Origin: Acetoanaerobium noterae
GTDB lineage: Bacteria > Bacillota > Clostridia > Peptostreptococcales > Filifactoraceae
Length of the DNA stretch: 64,000 bases
NCBI RefSeq assembly: GCF_900168025.1
Contig: NZ_FUYN01000002.1
Span: forward strand, 150,343 to 214,342
Direction: 5' to 3'
Shown: positions 1 to 8,896 of the stretch, one piece after another
Numbering within the stretch: the stretch's first letter is position 1
How the letters are laid out: each line of letters begins with the position of its first letter
Program-made: the position numbers and the translations under genes
Notes under the pieces: generated by a model
Seen by the model: the letters and a program-made list of their open reading frames with translations, nothing else
The model's database searches: none
Told to the model about the DNA's origin: nothing

Positions 1-164
1 TGTCGCCCCTCACGCAGGGGCGTGGATTGAAATTATAATGAAGATGGAATTACAGGAACTATTCCTCGTCGCCCCTTACGCAGGGGCGTAGATTGAAATC
101 TCAAAATCTATATTTAAGGAAGTGTTGAAAAGCCACTCATGAGTGAGGGGGTAGATTTGAAGAT
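1..164 (+). CRISPR. 3' (trailer) end of a CRISPR array, type I-C-like repeat
   Basis: Two 32-nt repeats are visible at 2-33 and 68-99, separated by a 34-nt spacer (34-67). They start GTCGCCCC and end with ATTGAAAT. They differ at two positions (C/T at repeat position 10, G/A at 23). After a second spacer of about 33 nt, a strongly decayed third copy (about 133-164) keeps only the GGGGGTAGATTTGAA-like end. Loss of repeat identity at this side, and the ATTGAAA end pointing right, place the leader and the rest of the array left of the window. The GTCGC...GCG-GGATTGAAAT pattern resembles type I-C repeats, but no cas gene is in view, so the type is inference. Confidence 0.9.
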
Positions 165-204
165 TATGTTGTATATGTTTAAAAGATACTTGAAATCTTC
201 AATA

Positions 205-238
205 AAAAAATAGTACTGGCATAAAGTACTATTTTTTT
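205..238 (+). terminator. Intrinsic terminator after the CRISPR array
   Basis: The stem AATAGTACT / AGTACTATT with a 7-nt loop is followed by a run of eight T. It is flanked by A and T tracts, so it could work in both directions. It would end the array transcript. Confidence 0.75.
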
Positions 239-250
239 TGTTGCTTATTT

Positions 251-348
251 GAGTATAAAGTTTTATTTTCCTTGCTTGTGAATAATATATAAAGTTATAA
301 TGAAAAAATAACTTGAAAAAAAGATACGATTTGAGAATAAAGTTATAA
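251..348 (+). repeat. Three short direct repeats upstream of the GGDEF/HD-GYP gene
   Basis: ATAAAGTT-like units occur at 255-262, 289-296 and 337-344; the last two extend to ATAAAGTTATAA. They lie in the AT-rich leader between the CRISPR terminator and the first gene. They may be regulator sites or simply low-complexity sequence; no function is assigned. Confidence 0.3.
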
Positions 349-368
349 AACTAGAATACTATATATAT

Positions 369-2867
369 TTGAAATGTATATTAAAATTTTTGAAAAGGAG
401 AGGATATATCATAAAAAAGTTTATTATAAAGCTATACTTGTATACCATTATAGCCGCTCTTATTGCGATAGGATTAATATTTAGTCTATTTAAGACTTTT
501 GATACACGTTTACTTGAGGAGATAGAAAAAAATCTTACCATAGAAAACGAATACTATAAAACTAGTATTAGCTCACAATTAGAAAAAAAGTCTGAAATAA
601 TCAATAATTTAAGTACATATATGGAGTCGAAACGTCAGCTGGATTATGATGAATTGCTAGATTACATGAAGGCAATGCTGAATAAAAATAGCAATATTGA
701 ATCGATATATTTTGGTTCAACAGATAATTTACTTGTAAATGGAAGTGGATGGATTCCGCCAGAGGATTTTGATTTAAGAACTAGACCGTGGTATGTAAAA
801 GCGATAAATCATGGAAAATTAGTTATTACAGATGTATTTTTAAATGCGACCAGTGAGAAGCATATCATTACTATTGCAAAACCTGTGTATAGTAATAAAG
901 GTCAAGTTATAGGGGTTTTAGGGGCTGATTTATCATTGGATTCAATCGTAGATATGATTTCAGTTCAAGATGACTCTTATGGGGAGTTCTTTATACTAAA
1001 TGAAGAGCTTGAACTCATTGCTAAATCTAGAACACAAGATGGTGGAAAATCAATTCTTGAAGATACTTCTTTAAAAATATCAAGCAATATATCAAGCATA
1101 GGAACTTCAGTAGCAGAAGCCACTCTAAATAATGAAAAGGGTTATGTTTCTATATCCAAAATTGATGGAACAAATTTATATGTAGGTGTATTCAATCCAA
1201 TAAAAAGCTACAACTATTATGATACACAGTGGAGAAATATCTTAATTATCTCAGTTATATTTCTAGTAGGGTTACTGCTTATAATGTTCCTTATTCAAAA
1301 TAAAATCATAATAAAACCAGCGTATACATTGGAAAATGACATAAAACAGATATCTGTCACAGATAATATAAATTATAGACTGGAAGAGTTAAAACGTGAC
1401 CCTTTTGAAAATATCAGAAAAGCAGTAAATGCAAGGCTTGCTCAGACTGAGGTTTATTTTAGTGATTTACTTGAAAGCAAGCTATTACTTGAAAAAAGCC
1501 AAAAGAGAAATGCTGCTATAATAAATGTACTACCCGACATAATCTTCATGTATGATTCAAAAGGAGTTTTTATTGATTGCCAAACAAATGATGAAGCTGG
1601 ACTTGTTTTAAGCAAAGATTTGTTTATAGGAAAAAATATAAGTGAGGTTATGCCTCCTGATATTTCTGAAAAAGCTATAATGAGTATTACTAAAACTATA
1701 GCAACAGGGCAGCTGCAAAAATTTGAATATAATATTAATATAGATGGCTCAGAGCGAACCTATGAAGCGAGAATGGTAAAAAGTAATGATAATGAAGTAC
1801 TAGCTATTTCAAGAGATATTACTTCAGAAAAGCAAGAACAAGAATATATTCTAAAGCTAACATACAAGGATCAATTAACAGGACTCTACAATAGAAGGTA
1901 CTATGAGGAGCAAATTGAAAAGCTAAGTGGAAGTGAGTTTTTGCCTCTTGCTATTATTATGGTTGATGTCAATGGACTAAAGCTTACAAATGATGCTTTT
2001 GGACATCATATTGGAGATGAATTATTAAAAAAAGTAGCTAAAAATCTAATATCGTGTGATTCCAAAGGAGGCTTTGCATGCAGAGTAGGTGGAGATGAAT
2101 TTTTAATGGTATTTCCAAATACTGACGAGAAAGAGGCTGAATATATTGTTGATAAACTATATGGGCTAGTAAGTGCTGAAAGATTAGAAAATATAGTTAT
2201 ATCAATATCAGCTGGATGGCAAGTTAGGACTGATGAAAATCAATCTATACGAGACACTCTTATAAAAGCTGAGAATCACATGTTCAGAAAGAAAATAGTT
2301 GAAAGCCAAAGTATGAGAAATCAAACTGTAAATATAATCATGCAGACCCTAAGTGAGAAGAACGAGAGAGAAAAAAGACATTCTGTAGAGGTTGCAAAGT
2401 GGGCAAAAGAGATAGGCGTATCTATGGGATTAAGTGTTCAGAAAGTAAAGGAGATAGAGCTAGCTGGACTACTTCATGATATAGGCAAAATAGCGATTAA
2501 AGAAGATATTTTAAATAAGCCTGGCAAATTAACAGAAGAAGAGTATGACGAGATAAAAAGACATCCTGAAAGTGGATATCATATTCTAAAGTCTGTTGAT
2601 GAGTATTCATCGCTTGCTCAGTGCGTCCTCGAACATCATGAGAGGTTTGATGGAAAGGGATATCCAAAGGGTATAAAAGGAAGTCAAATATCTCTGATAG
2701 CTAGGATAATAGCAGTAGCAGATGCTTTTGAAGCTATGATAGCTCAAAGACCATATAGGAAGTCTTTAACTGAGGAGATGGCTATCGAAGAAATAAAGAA
2801 AAATTCAAATACACAATTTGATCCAGAAGTGGTGACTGCTTTTTTAAAAATATTTGATAAAAGCTAA
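369..2867 (+). CDS. Membrane c-di-GMP protein: Cache-PAS-GGDEF-HD-GYP
   Basis: Predicted membrane receptor able both to make and to degrade c-di-GMP. Two membrane segments (about residues 20-45 and 287-312) enclose a dCache-type sensory region. A PAS domain (about 380-490), a GGDEF domain with an intact RVGGDEF (572-578) and an HD-GYP domain with intact LHDIGK (about 702) and HHERFDGKGYP (about 755) follow. Both catalytic motif sets look functional. The longest frame begins at TTG 369, which has no ribosome binding site. A good one (AAAGGAGAGG, 394-403) precedes an in-frame ATA at 411 by 7 nt, giving a neat MKKFIIKLYLY start, so translation may really begin at 411. Transcribed alone; shares the downstream terminator with mgtE. 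Confidence 0.9.
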   Translation: MKCILKFLKRRGYIIKKFIIKLYLYTIIAALIAIGLIFSLFKTFDTRLLEEIEKNLTIENEYYKTSISSQLEKKSEIINNLSTYMESKRQLDYDELLDYMKAMLNKNSNIESIYFGSTDNLLVNGSGWIPPEDFDLRTRPWYVKAINHGKLVITDVFLNATSEKHIITIAKPVYSNKGQVIGVLGADLSLDSIVDMISVQDDSYGEFFILNEELELIAKSRTQDGGKSILEDTSLKISSNISSIGTSVAEATLNNEKGYVSISKIDGTNLYVGVFNPIKSYNYYDTQWRNILIISVIFLVGLLLIMFLIQNKIIIKPAYTLENDIKQISVTDNINYRLEELKRDPFENIRKAVNARLAQTEVYFSDLLESKLLLEKSQKRNAAIINVLPDIIFMYDSKGVFIDCQTNDEAGLVLSKDLFIGKNISEVMPPDISEKAIMSITKTIATGQLQKFEYNINIDGSERTYEARMVKSNDNEVLAISRDITSEKQEQEYILKLTYKDQLTGLYNRRYYEEQIEKLSGSEFLPLAIIMVDVNGLKLTNDAFGHHIGDELLKKVAKNLISCDSKGGFACRVGGDEFLMVFPNTDEKEAEYIVDKLYGLVSAERLENIVISISAGWQVRTDENQSIRDTLIKAENHMFRKKIVESQSMRNQTVNIIMQTLSEKNEREKRHSVEVAKWAKEIGVSMGLSVQKVKEIELAGLLHDIGKIAIKEDILNKPGKLTEEEYDEIKRHPESGYHILKSVDEYSSLAQCVLEHHERFDGKGYPKGIKGSQISLIARIIAVADAFEAMIAQRPYRKSLTEEMAIEEIKKNSNTQFDPEVVTAFLKIFDKS

Positions 2868-2876
2868 TAAATAGTA

Positions 2877-2931
2877 AAAGCCATAAGAATTAGAAATGTA
2901 TTGTTTGATTTCTAGTTCTTATGGCTTTTTT
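2877..2931. terminator. Bidirectional terminator between convergent genes
   Basis: A long stem (AAAAGCCATAAGAA ... TTCTTATGGCTTTT) with A-tract and T-tract flanks lies between the convergent ends of the GGDEF/HD-GYP gene and mgtE, and can serve both. Confidence 0.85.
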
Positions 2932-4265
2932 TATATCAAGTATTGAAGCATTATTGTTGCAAGTCCTAGGAAAAAGAAAAAGCCTAGAACATCAGTTACA
3001 GTAGTTACAAATACAGCAGAGGCTAGAGCAGGGTCTATGCCTACTTTTTTTAGCAGAATTGGAACTAGGTATCCAGATATAGTAGCTACTATGAGGTTAA
3101 GTAGCATTGCAGTTCCGATTACAAAGCCAAAGACAAGACTGCCTACCCAGAAATATCCCAGTACTCCAACTACTAATCCAAGACAAAGTCCATTTATGAT
3201 TCCTATAGCTATTTCTTTTTTTAAGATATCAGCTTGATTTTCATAGCTAATTTCCCCTATGGCAATACCTCTTATGATTAATGTAAGTGTCTGAGAGCCT
3301 GCGTTTCCTCCCATACCTGCAACCATAGGCATGAAGGTAGCAAGAGCTACTATCTGAGCGATAGTATTTTCGAAAAGACTTACGGTTTTAGCAGCTAGGG
3401 TAGCTGTTACGAGGTTTACTAAAAGCCATGGGAGACGAGATTTGATAGCTCCTATGACGGTACCAGCTACTTTTTCCTCTTCATCTAGTCCAGCAAGTCT
3501 GAACATATCCTCTGTATACTCTTCTTTCATTATTTCCATTACGTCATCGACTGTTATTATACCTAGGATTTCTCCATTATGGTCTACTACAGGAATAGCC
3601 ATAAAGCCGTATTTTTCAAATATATGGCTGACTTCTTCCTGATCCATATCTACAGGAGCACTTATGATATTTTCTATCATAATATCTTTTATGAGAGTGT
3701 CTGGAGTAGATACTATGATTTGTCTTAGAGGCACTACCCCTTTTAGTACATCTAGGTCATCAACTACATAAATATAATATGGAGTTTCTGAATCGGGAGC
3801 CATAGTTCTAAGGTAGTTTATGGTTTCATTTACTGTATCTGTTTCTTTTATGGATATGAACTCTGTAGCCATGATACCGCCGGCAGACTCGGGGTCATAG
3901 GATAGAAGGGTTTTTACTTCCTCCACTTCCTCAGTGTTCATATTAGTGATTATTTCATTTTGCTCATCTTCATCTAGGGTTCCAAGTAAGTCGACTAGCT
4001 CATCTGAAGACATTTCAGATATAATCTGAGCTTGTCTATTTTTAGAAAATAGAGAAAGCAAATTGAATTTTTCATCGTCCTCTGCATAATCTAGCAGTAA
4101 GGCTACATATTCGTCTGGAAGCTTTTCTAGTATTATGAGTGGATCATCGTCAAATTCTCCTAATGCTTCTAGAAAATCTACGGGATGGATTTCGTCTATT
4201 TGTTCCAATATAGTTTCAAATGGACTTTCTAAGATGAACTCCAGTATTTGATTTTTATCCTCCAC
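2931..4265 (-). CDS. mgtE: Magnesium transporter MgtE
   Basis: Channel-type Mg2+ importer of the inner membrane, 444 residues, the usual size. Order: MgtE N-terminal superhelical domain (about 30-135), two CBS domains (about 137-255), then five hydrophobic segments (about 275-440) including the PMVAGMGGNAGSQ stretch typical of the family pore region. In characterised homologues the N and CBS domains close the channel when cytosolic Mg2+ is high. The start is GTG at 4265 with only a weak GGTGG upstream. I looked for an M-box Mg2+ riboswitch in the 5' region and do not see one, so regulation is probably at protein level. Confidence 0.93.
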   Translation of the reverse strand: MEDKNQILEFILESPFETILEQIDEIHPVDFLEALGEFDDDPLIILEKLPDEYVALLLDYAEDDEKFNLLSLFSKNRQAQIISEMSSDELVDLLGTLDEDEQNEIITNMNTEEVEEVKTLLSYDPESAGGIMATEFISIKETDTVNETINYLRTMAPDSETPYYIYVVDDLDVLKGVVPLRQIIVSTPDTLIKDIMIENIISAPVDMDQEEVSHIFEKYGFMAIPVVDHNGEILGIITVDDVMEIMKEEYTEDMFRLAGLDEEEKVAGTVIGAIKSRLPWLLVNLVTATLAAKTVSLFENTIAQIVALATFMPMVAGMGGNAGSQTLTLIIRGIAIGEISYENQADILKKEIAIGIINGLCLGLVVGVLGYFWVGSLVFGFVIGTAMLLNLIVATISGYLVPILLKKVGIDPALASAVFVTTVTDVLGFFFFLGLATIMLQYLI

Positions 4266-4420
4266 AATACCACCAACTTTCTGTTTTGCATATATTACTT
4301 GATTTTCCTTTATTTTAAAGCTTTACAAAGCGTATGTCTAGCAATTTAGATTATAAATGAGAAGGGAGCTTTTGCAAATATGTAATAATAAATCCTGAAG
4401 TTATAAAGAAACAAAAAATA

Positions 4421-4440
4421 ATTTGAATAAATATTCAAAT
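4421..4440. promoter_or_regulatory. Perfect 9-2-9 palindrome upstream of the hydrogenase-like chemoreceptor
   Basis: ATTTGAATA-AA-TATTCAAAT is a perfect inverted repeat. It ends 27 nt before a TATAAT at 4468-4473 whose -35 region (near 4445) is poor. The core TGAA-N6-TTCA resembles ArsR/SmtB-family operators, while the placement just upstream of a weak -35 would also fit an activator. The identity of the regulator is unknown. Confidence 0.5.
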
Positions 4441-4507
4441 AGTAGTGGATTTTATCGAATATTTATTTATAATATGAATAAGGTCATATAGTAGGAGTGT
4501 GGTAGGA

Positions 4508-6394
4508 ATGGCAAGGGAAATTATTACTACGGATATCGATAAATGTATAGGGTGCAACAAGTGTATCAGGGTATGTCCCCAGTTACTTGCAAACAAGGTA
4601 GTTGACGAAAAAATCGTCGTTGATAATCAGTACTGCGTAGTATGTGGAGAATGCATCAAAGCATGTGAACATGATGCTAGAGGCTATATAGATGACAGTG
4701 AACGCTTTATGAAGGATTTAGCTAGTGGAGTTAGCATTGCGATGATTGTCGCTCCAGCTTTTATGCTCAATTATCCCAAAATCTACAAGAAGGTGTTTGG
4801 GTGGCTAAAATCAAAAGGAGTAAAGTTCATATACGATGTTAGCTTTGGAGCAGATATAACTACATATTTATACATGAAAGCTATAAAGGATAAGAAGCTA
4901 TCTACAGTAATAGCTCAGCCCTGTCCAGTCATAGTGAAAAGCATAGAACAGTACTATCCTAATTTGCTAAAATACCTCAGTCCTATAGGCTCGCCTATGC
5001 ACTGTACAGCTGTTTATCTAAAGAAATACGATAGATTTGCTGGGAAAGTTGCAGCACTTTCGCCGTGCATAGGAAAAGCAAATGAGTTTGAAAAGGATAA
5101 ATCCATAGATTACAATGTGACGTTTGTAGAGCTCATGAAGCTGTATGAAAAGGAAGGTGCTGGGCATAAGGAGGCTGATTTTGATTCTCCAGAAAGTCTT
5201 GTTGGATTTTGGTATCCTTCACCTGGAGGGCTGAAAGAAAGCGTAGAGCAGGTTTATGGAAAAGGTTTTCATATTAAGAAGATAGAAGGACCTAAGCTCA
5301 CTCAAGAATATCTAGAAAGCATAAATAAACACTCTGGGTACTTGCCTCAGCTTATAGATATTTTAAATTGCTCAGAGGGGTGTATAGGAGGGACAGCAAC
5401 TGACCATGATATAAGAGTCGATGAAATGGAAAAGATGCTTTATCTTAAGACGGAAGAAATCCACAGCAGAAGAAAGAACATGCTTAAAAAACTGACTCCA
5501 GCAGAAATAGTAAAGAGTTTTGATGCAAAATTAAAGCTAGAGGATTTTGTGGTTACATATGAGGATAAGCATAAGGACATAAGCTATTCTCAAAAAGATT
5601 TAACTCCTATATATAAAAGCATGCTAAAGGAAACAAAGGATGAAATAACCTTAAACTGTGCTGCCTGTGGCTATGAAACCTGTGAGCATATGGCAATTGC
5701 TATAGATAGAGGAAATAATGTAAAAGAAAACTGCATCCAGTACAACAAAAAAGTTCTAGAAGAGGACAAGAAGCTGATTGAAATAGAGCATGAAAAGACA
5801 GAAGATTTGCTCGAAAATATCAGTCATCTATCTGATAAAAGACAGCGCTTTGTTGAAAAGCTAAACAGTGATATATCAAACATAAATCAAGTAATAGCTG
5901 AAATATCTCAGGCAACAGATAGCAACACCTCGGATTTGGCAGAAATAAGCCAGCAGATTGACAGCTTAAATGTTGCATCGGAGCATTCTCTAGGGAGCAT
6001 GAAGTCGTTAATATCAGCTTTTGAAAGCTATTATCATATGTCTCAGGATATAGTATCCATTGCAAATCAGACGAATCTACTGGCACTTAATGCTTCTATT
6101 GAAGCAGCTAGAGCAGGAGAATCCGGAAGGGGATTTGCGGTAGTTGCCGATGAGGTTAGAAAGCTAGCTGAAAGCTCTACACTTACAGTGTCTCAGGCTC
6201 AAAATAACAATATTAAAATAGAATCAGCTCTTAAGAGCTTTGATGATATGGTTCACAAGCTAAAGGACTCAGTAGCCGAGATAGGCTCAAGAGTTAGCAA
6301 TGTGTTTGCTTCTATAGAGCAAACGAATGCATCGATGCAGGAACTAAGCTCGACTACAGAGATTCTAAAGGATGAAGCGAAAAAAATGCAATAA
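4508..6394 (+). CDS. Soluble [FeFe]-hydrogenase-like / methyl-accepting chemotaxis fusion protein
   Basis: A cytoplasmic redox or H2 sensor candidate. Two ferredoxin-type clusters ([12 protein letters not shown] at 13-24, [11 protein letters not shown] about 43-53) lead into a hydrogenase large-subunit domain. The four H-cluster ligand cysteines are recognisable (QPCP about 139, SPCIG about 186, NCSEGC about 288-292). The residue that is the proton-transfer Cys in active enzymes is Pro here. A CGYETC Fe-S motif (about 383-392) and a full MCP signalling domain (about 440-628, with the conserved hairpin tip) follow. There is no membrane segment. ATG 4508, 10 nt after TAGGAG, is preferred over GTG 4499, which abuts the binding site. 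A sensory rather than catalytic role is inference from the fusion and the missing Cys. Confidence 0.88.
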   Translation: MAREIITTDIDKCIGCNKCIRVCPQLLANKVVDEKIVVDNQYCVVCGECIKACEHDARGYIDDSERFMKDLASGVSIAMIVAPAFMLNYPKIYKKVFGWLKSKGVKFIYDVSFGADITTYLYMKAIKDKKLSTVIAQPCPVIVKSIEQYYPNLLKYLSPIGSPMHCTAVYLKKYDRFAGKVAALSPCIGKANEFEKDKSIDYNVTFVELMKLYEKEGAGHKEADFDSPESLVGFWYPSPGGLKESVEQVYGKGFHIKKIEGPKLTQEYLESINKHSGYLPQLIDILNCSEGCIGGTATDHDIRVDEMEKMLYLKTEEIHSRRKNMLKKLTPAEIVKSFDAKLKLEDFVVTYEDKHKDISYSQKDLTPIYKSMLKETKDEITLNCAACGYETCEHMAIAIDRGNNVKENCIQYNKKVLEEDKKLIEIEHEKTEDLLENISHLSDKRQRFVEKLNSDISNINQVIAEISQATDSNTSDLAEISQQIDSLNVASEHSLGSMKSLISAFESYYHMSQDIVSIANQTNLLALNASIEAARAGESGRGFAVVADEVRKLAESSTLTVSQAQNNNIKIESALKSFDDMVHKLKDSVAEIGSRVSNVFASIEQTNASMQELSSTTEILKDEAKKMQ

Positions 6395-6410
6395 TGAATA
6401 TAGTTATTTC

Positions 6411-6438
6411 AGGTACCTTATAAAAGGTGCCTTTTTTT
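6411..6438 (+). terminator. Intrinsic terminator
   Basis: AGGTACC / GGTGCCT stem (one G-U pair) followed by seven T, just after the hydrogenase/MCP gene. Confidence 0.8.
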
Positions 6439-6530
6439 GTAAAAAATAGTATAATTTTAGACATAAAGTACTATTAATGAGTTATAATAAATGGTAAATA
6501 CACTTTAACCTACGATTTAGGAGAAAACTC

Positions 6531-8858
6531 ATGAAGTCAATTAAATCTCAAATACTCATATATCTGGTACTAGTAGCAGTCTTGATTTTTTCAAGCCTAG
6601 CTTATTTTAGCACCAAACAACTTGAGAAACTGAACCCTTATGTTGAGGCTCAGTATCTGGAGATAGCTACTGCGCGCTCAGACCAAATAAGCAAGGAGCT
6701 TACTGGAGCCCTCGAGCAAGTTAAGATGTTAAGCCAGTCAAATGTAGTGCAAGATATGAATAAAGATGAAATGATGGACTTTCTTACAAGCGTAAATCTT
6801 GGGGACAAATATAGAAACATGAGCTTTTCTGATATAGAAGGAAAAGGGATGAACACCAAAGGTGTAGAGCTAGATATTTCTGAGCAGGAGCAGTTTAAGG
6901 AAATTATTTTGGGAGATAAGGATTACTGGATTTCTGATCCCTTTATCAGTCCGTACATAGAGGAAAATATCCCAATCATAACTGTATCTCATGTAGTAAA
7001 AAGAGATGGTGTAAAGGTAGGGCTTATTAATGCAGTTTTTTCTACGGCTTTTTGGGATGAAGTAGTAGGTGGTATAGACGTAGGGAAAAGCGGATTTTCA
7101 TGGATTTTAGATGACAATGGAAATATAGTTGCTCACCCTTCTAGGGATATTAGCATACATACTAAAGCAACTCATTTAATTCCAAATCAAGAGGATATAG
7201 ATAAAGTTATTAAGGATGAAAAGGGAACGATGATTTACACTTGTCCAGAGGGACATAAATTTATGGCTTCATTTTCAAATATAAAAGGCTCTCCTGGCTG
7301 GACATTTATAGTATCCATACCATATGAAGAAGCCTTTAGTGAAATAAGCACAATCATAGCATTTTTCAAGCGTATGACTCTTGTATATTTTATTATTGTT
7401 GCTTTTATTCTTTATCTTTATGCTAGAACATTATCAAAGCCTATCGAAAATCTTAAGAAGGTTTTTGAACGTGCGGCAAATGGAGATTTAAATGTAAAGG
7501 CGGATGAAAAAATTAATAATGAGCTAGGTGAAGCCGGAAAAAGCTTTAATGCGATGCTCTCTCATATAAAAAATCTCACATATAGAGATCCAGTTACTGG
7601 GCTTTATAATTTTAACAGCTTTATGCTAGAGCTTCCATACAAAATGGAAGGCTTAAGAGGGGAGTATGGAATAGCTTCTATTTCAATAATATCAATAGAT
7701 GATTTTAAACGCATAAACAGTATAAGTGGATATCAAACTGGAAATAAAGTACTTGAAACTCTTTCGAAGAGAATACTCAACTTTAAGATGCCTTCTGAGA
7801 TGGTGGCTAGGTATTTTGGCGACGAGATAATAGTATTTTTATGGGAAGCAGATTATGAAAGCTTAGAAAACAGGATAATCAAGCTCTGGCAGCTATGTGG
7901 TCTTCCTATAGATATGAATCAGCACAGATTCAGACTTAAAACTAGTATAGGAACCAGCATAATGTCTATGGAAAAAGGCAGCTACGATGAGGTAATTCAC
8001 GAAGCTACCATGGCAAAGCTAAAGGTAAAAAATTCTGGTGGAAACGGATATGAATTTTATAATGAAGCCATCAGCAAGATGATTAAAGAAGAGGAAGAGC
8101 TAGATGATGCAATTTCAAAGGCTCTTGAAAAAGAGGAGTTCTACCTTGTTTATCAGCCTATAGTAGATATAACAACAAGTGAAATAATATCAAATGAGGC
8201 ACTTCTTAGATGGGATAATGAAAGCTATGGCAGACTTCCTATACCTGTAGTTATTGAATTTGCTGAGAGAAAAGGCTATATAGAGGATATAGGATTTTGG
8301 ATTCTAAAGGAAGCTTGTAGGCAAAATAAAGCTTGGCAGGACGAAGGACTTGGACTTACTGCTATTTCTGTAAATATATCAGTTCACCAGCTAGAAAAGC
8401 CGGACTTTGTGGACAAGGTAAAAATCGCTCTGGAGCTTTCTAATTTAGCTCCTGAGTATTTAGAGCTTGAGATAACAGAAACTACGGCTATGGAAAATGT
8501 AAACGAAAAGCTAGCAACTATGTTAAAATTAAAAAGACTAGGAGTAAAGATTTCAATAGACGATTTTGGAACGGGTTATTCTTCACTTTCTTACTTTACA
8601 AAATTTCCTATCGATACCTTGAAAATAGACAAGAGCTTTGTAAGAGATATGCTAGAGGATAGTAATGCGATGACTATCATAGATACAATAATAAATATGG
8701 CAAAGGCTATGGACGTTGCAATAACAGCTGAAGGAGTAGAGACACTAGAGCATATGGAAAAACTTAAAATCATGGGCTGCGATAAAATTCAGGGGTATTA
8801 CATCAGTAAACCTCAGAAGGCATATGTATTAGAACAAATGCTTAAAAAATTACCTTAA
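6531..8858 (+). CDS. Membrane Cache-HAMP-GGDEF-EAL protein, probable c-di-GMP phosphodiesterase
   Basis: 775 residues. A membrane segment (about 10-27), extracellular dCache region (about 35-270), second membrane segment (about 280-300) and HAMP linker are followed by GGDEF (about 360-520) and EAL (about 530-770) domains. The GGDEF active-site loop reads RYFGDEI (about 427), so the cyclase site is degenerate and probably only binds GTP or signals. The EAL domain keeps NEALLRW (about 554), EITETTAM, DDFGTGYSS (about 676) and AEGVET, so c-di-GMP hydrolysis is likely. Start ATG has TAGGAG 8 nt upstream. It lies 38 nt before another c-di-GMP gene with no terminator between, suggesting co-transcription of opposing activities. 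Confidence 0.92.
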   Translation: MKSIKSQILIYLVLVAVLIFSSLAYFSTKQLEKLNPYVEAQYLEIATARSDQISKELTGALEQVKMLSQSNVVQDMNKDEMMDFLTSVNLGDKYRNMSFSDIEGKGMNTKGVELDISEQEQFKEIILGDKDYWISDPFISPYIEENIPIITVSHVVKRDGVKVGLINAVFSTAFWDEVVGGIDVGKSGFSWILDDNGNIVAHPSRDISIHTKATHLIPNQEDIDKVIKDEKGTMIYTCPEGHKFMASFSNIKGSPGWTFIVSIPYEEAFSEISTIIAFFKRMTLVYFIIVAFILYLYARTLSKPIENLKKVFERAANGDLNVKADEKINNELGEAGKSFNAMLSHIKNLTYRDPVTGLYNFNSFMLELPYKMEGLRGEYGIASISIISIDDFKRINSISGYQTGNKVLETLSKRILNFKMPSEMVARYFGDEIIVFLWEADYESLENRIIKLWQLCGLPIDMNQHRFRLKTSIGTSIMSMEKGSYDEVIHEATMAKLKVKNSGGNGYEFYNEAISKMIKEEEELDDAISKALEKEEFYLVYQPIVDITTSEIISNEALLRWDNESYGRLPIPVVIEFAERKGYIEDIGFWILKEACRQNKAWQDEGLGLTAISVNISVHQLEKPDFVDKVKIALELSNLAPEYLELEITETTAMENVNEKLATMLKLKRLGVKISIDDFGTGYSSLSYFTKFPIDTLKIDKSFVRDMLEDSNAMTIIDTIINMAKAMDVAITAEGVETLEHMEKLKIMGCDKIQGYYISKPQKAYVLEQMLKKLP

Positions 8859-8896
8859 GTTTTGTGTGAAAAATCATCAATGGGAGGGGGAGCCCA

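Noticed and set aside
4266-4498. M-box magnesium riboswitch upstream of mgtE
   Set aside because: No M-box conserved core or terminator in the minus-strand leader.
4508-6394. Catalytic hydrogenase subunit
   Set aside because: The proton-relay Cys is Pro and the domain is fused to an MCP module; a sensor is more likely.
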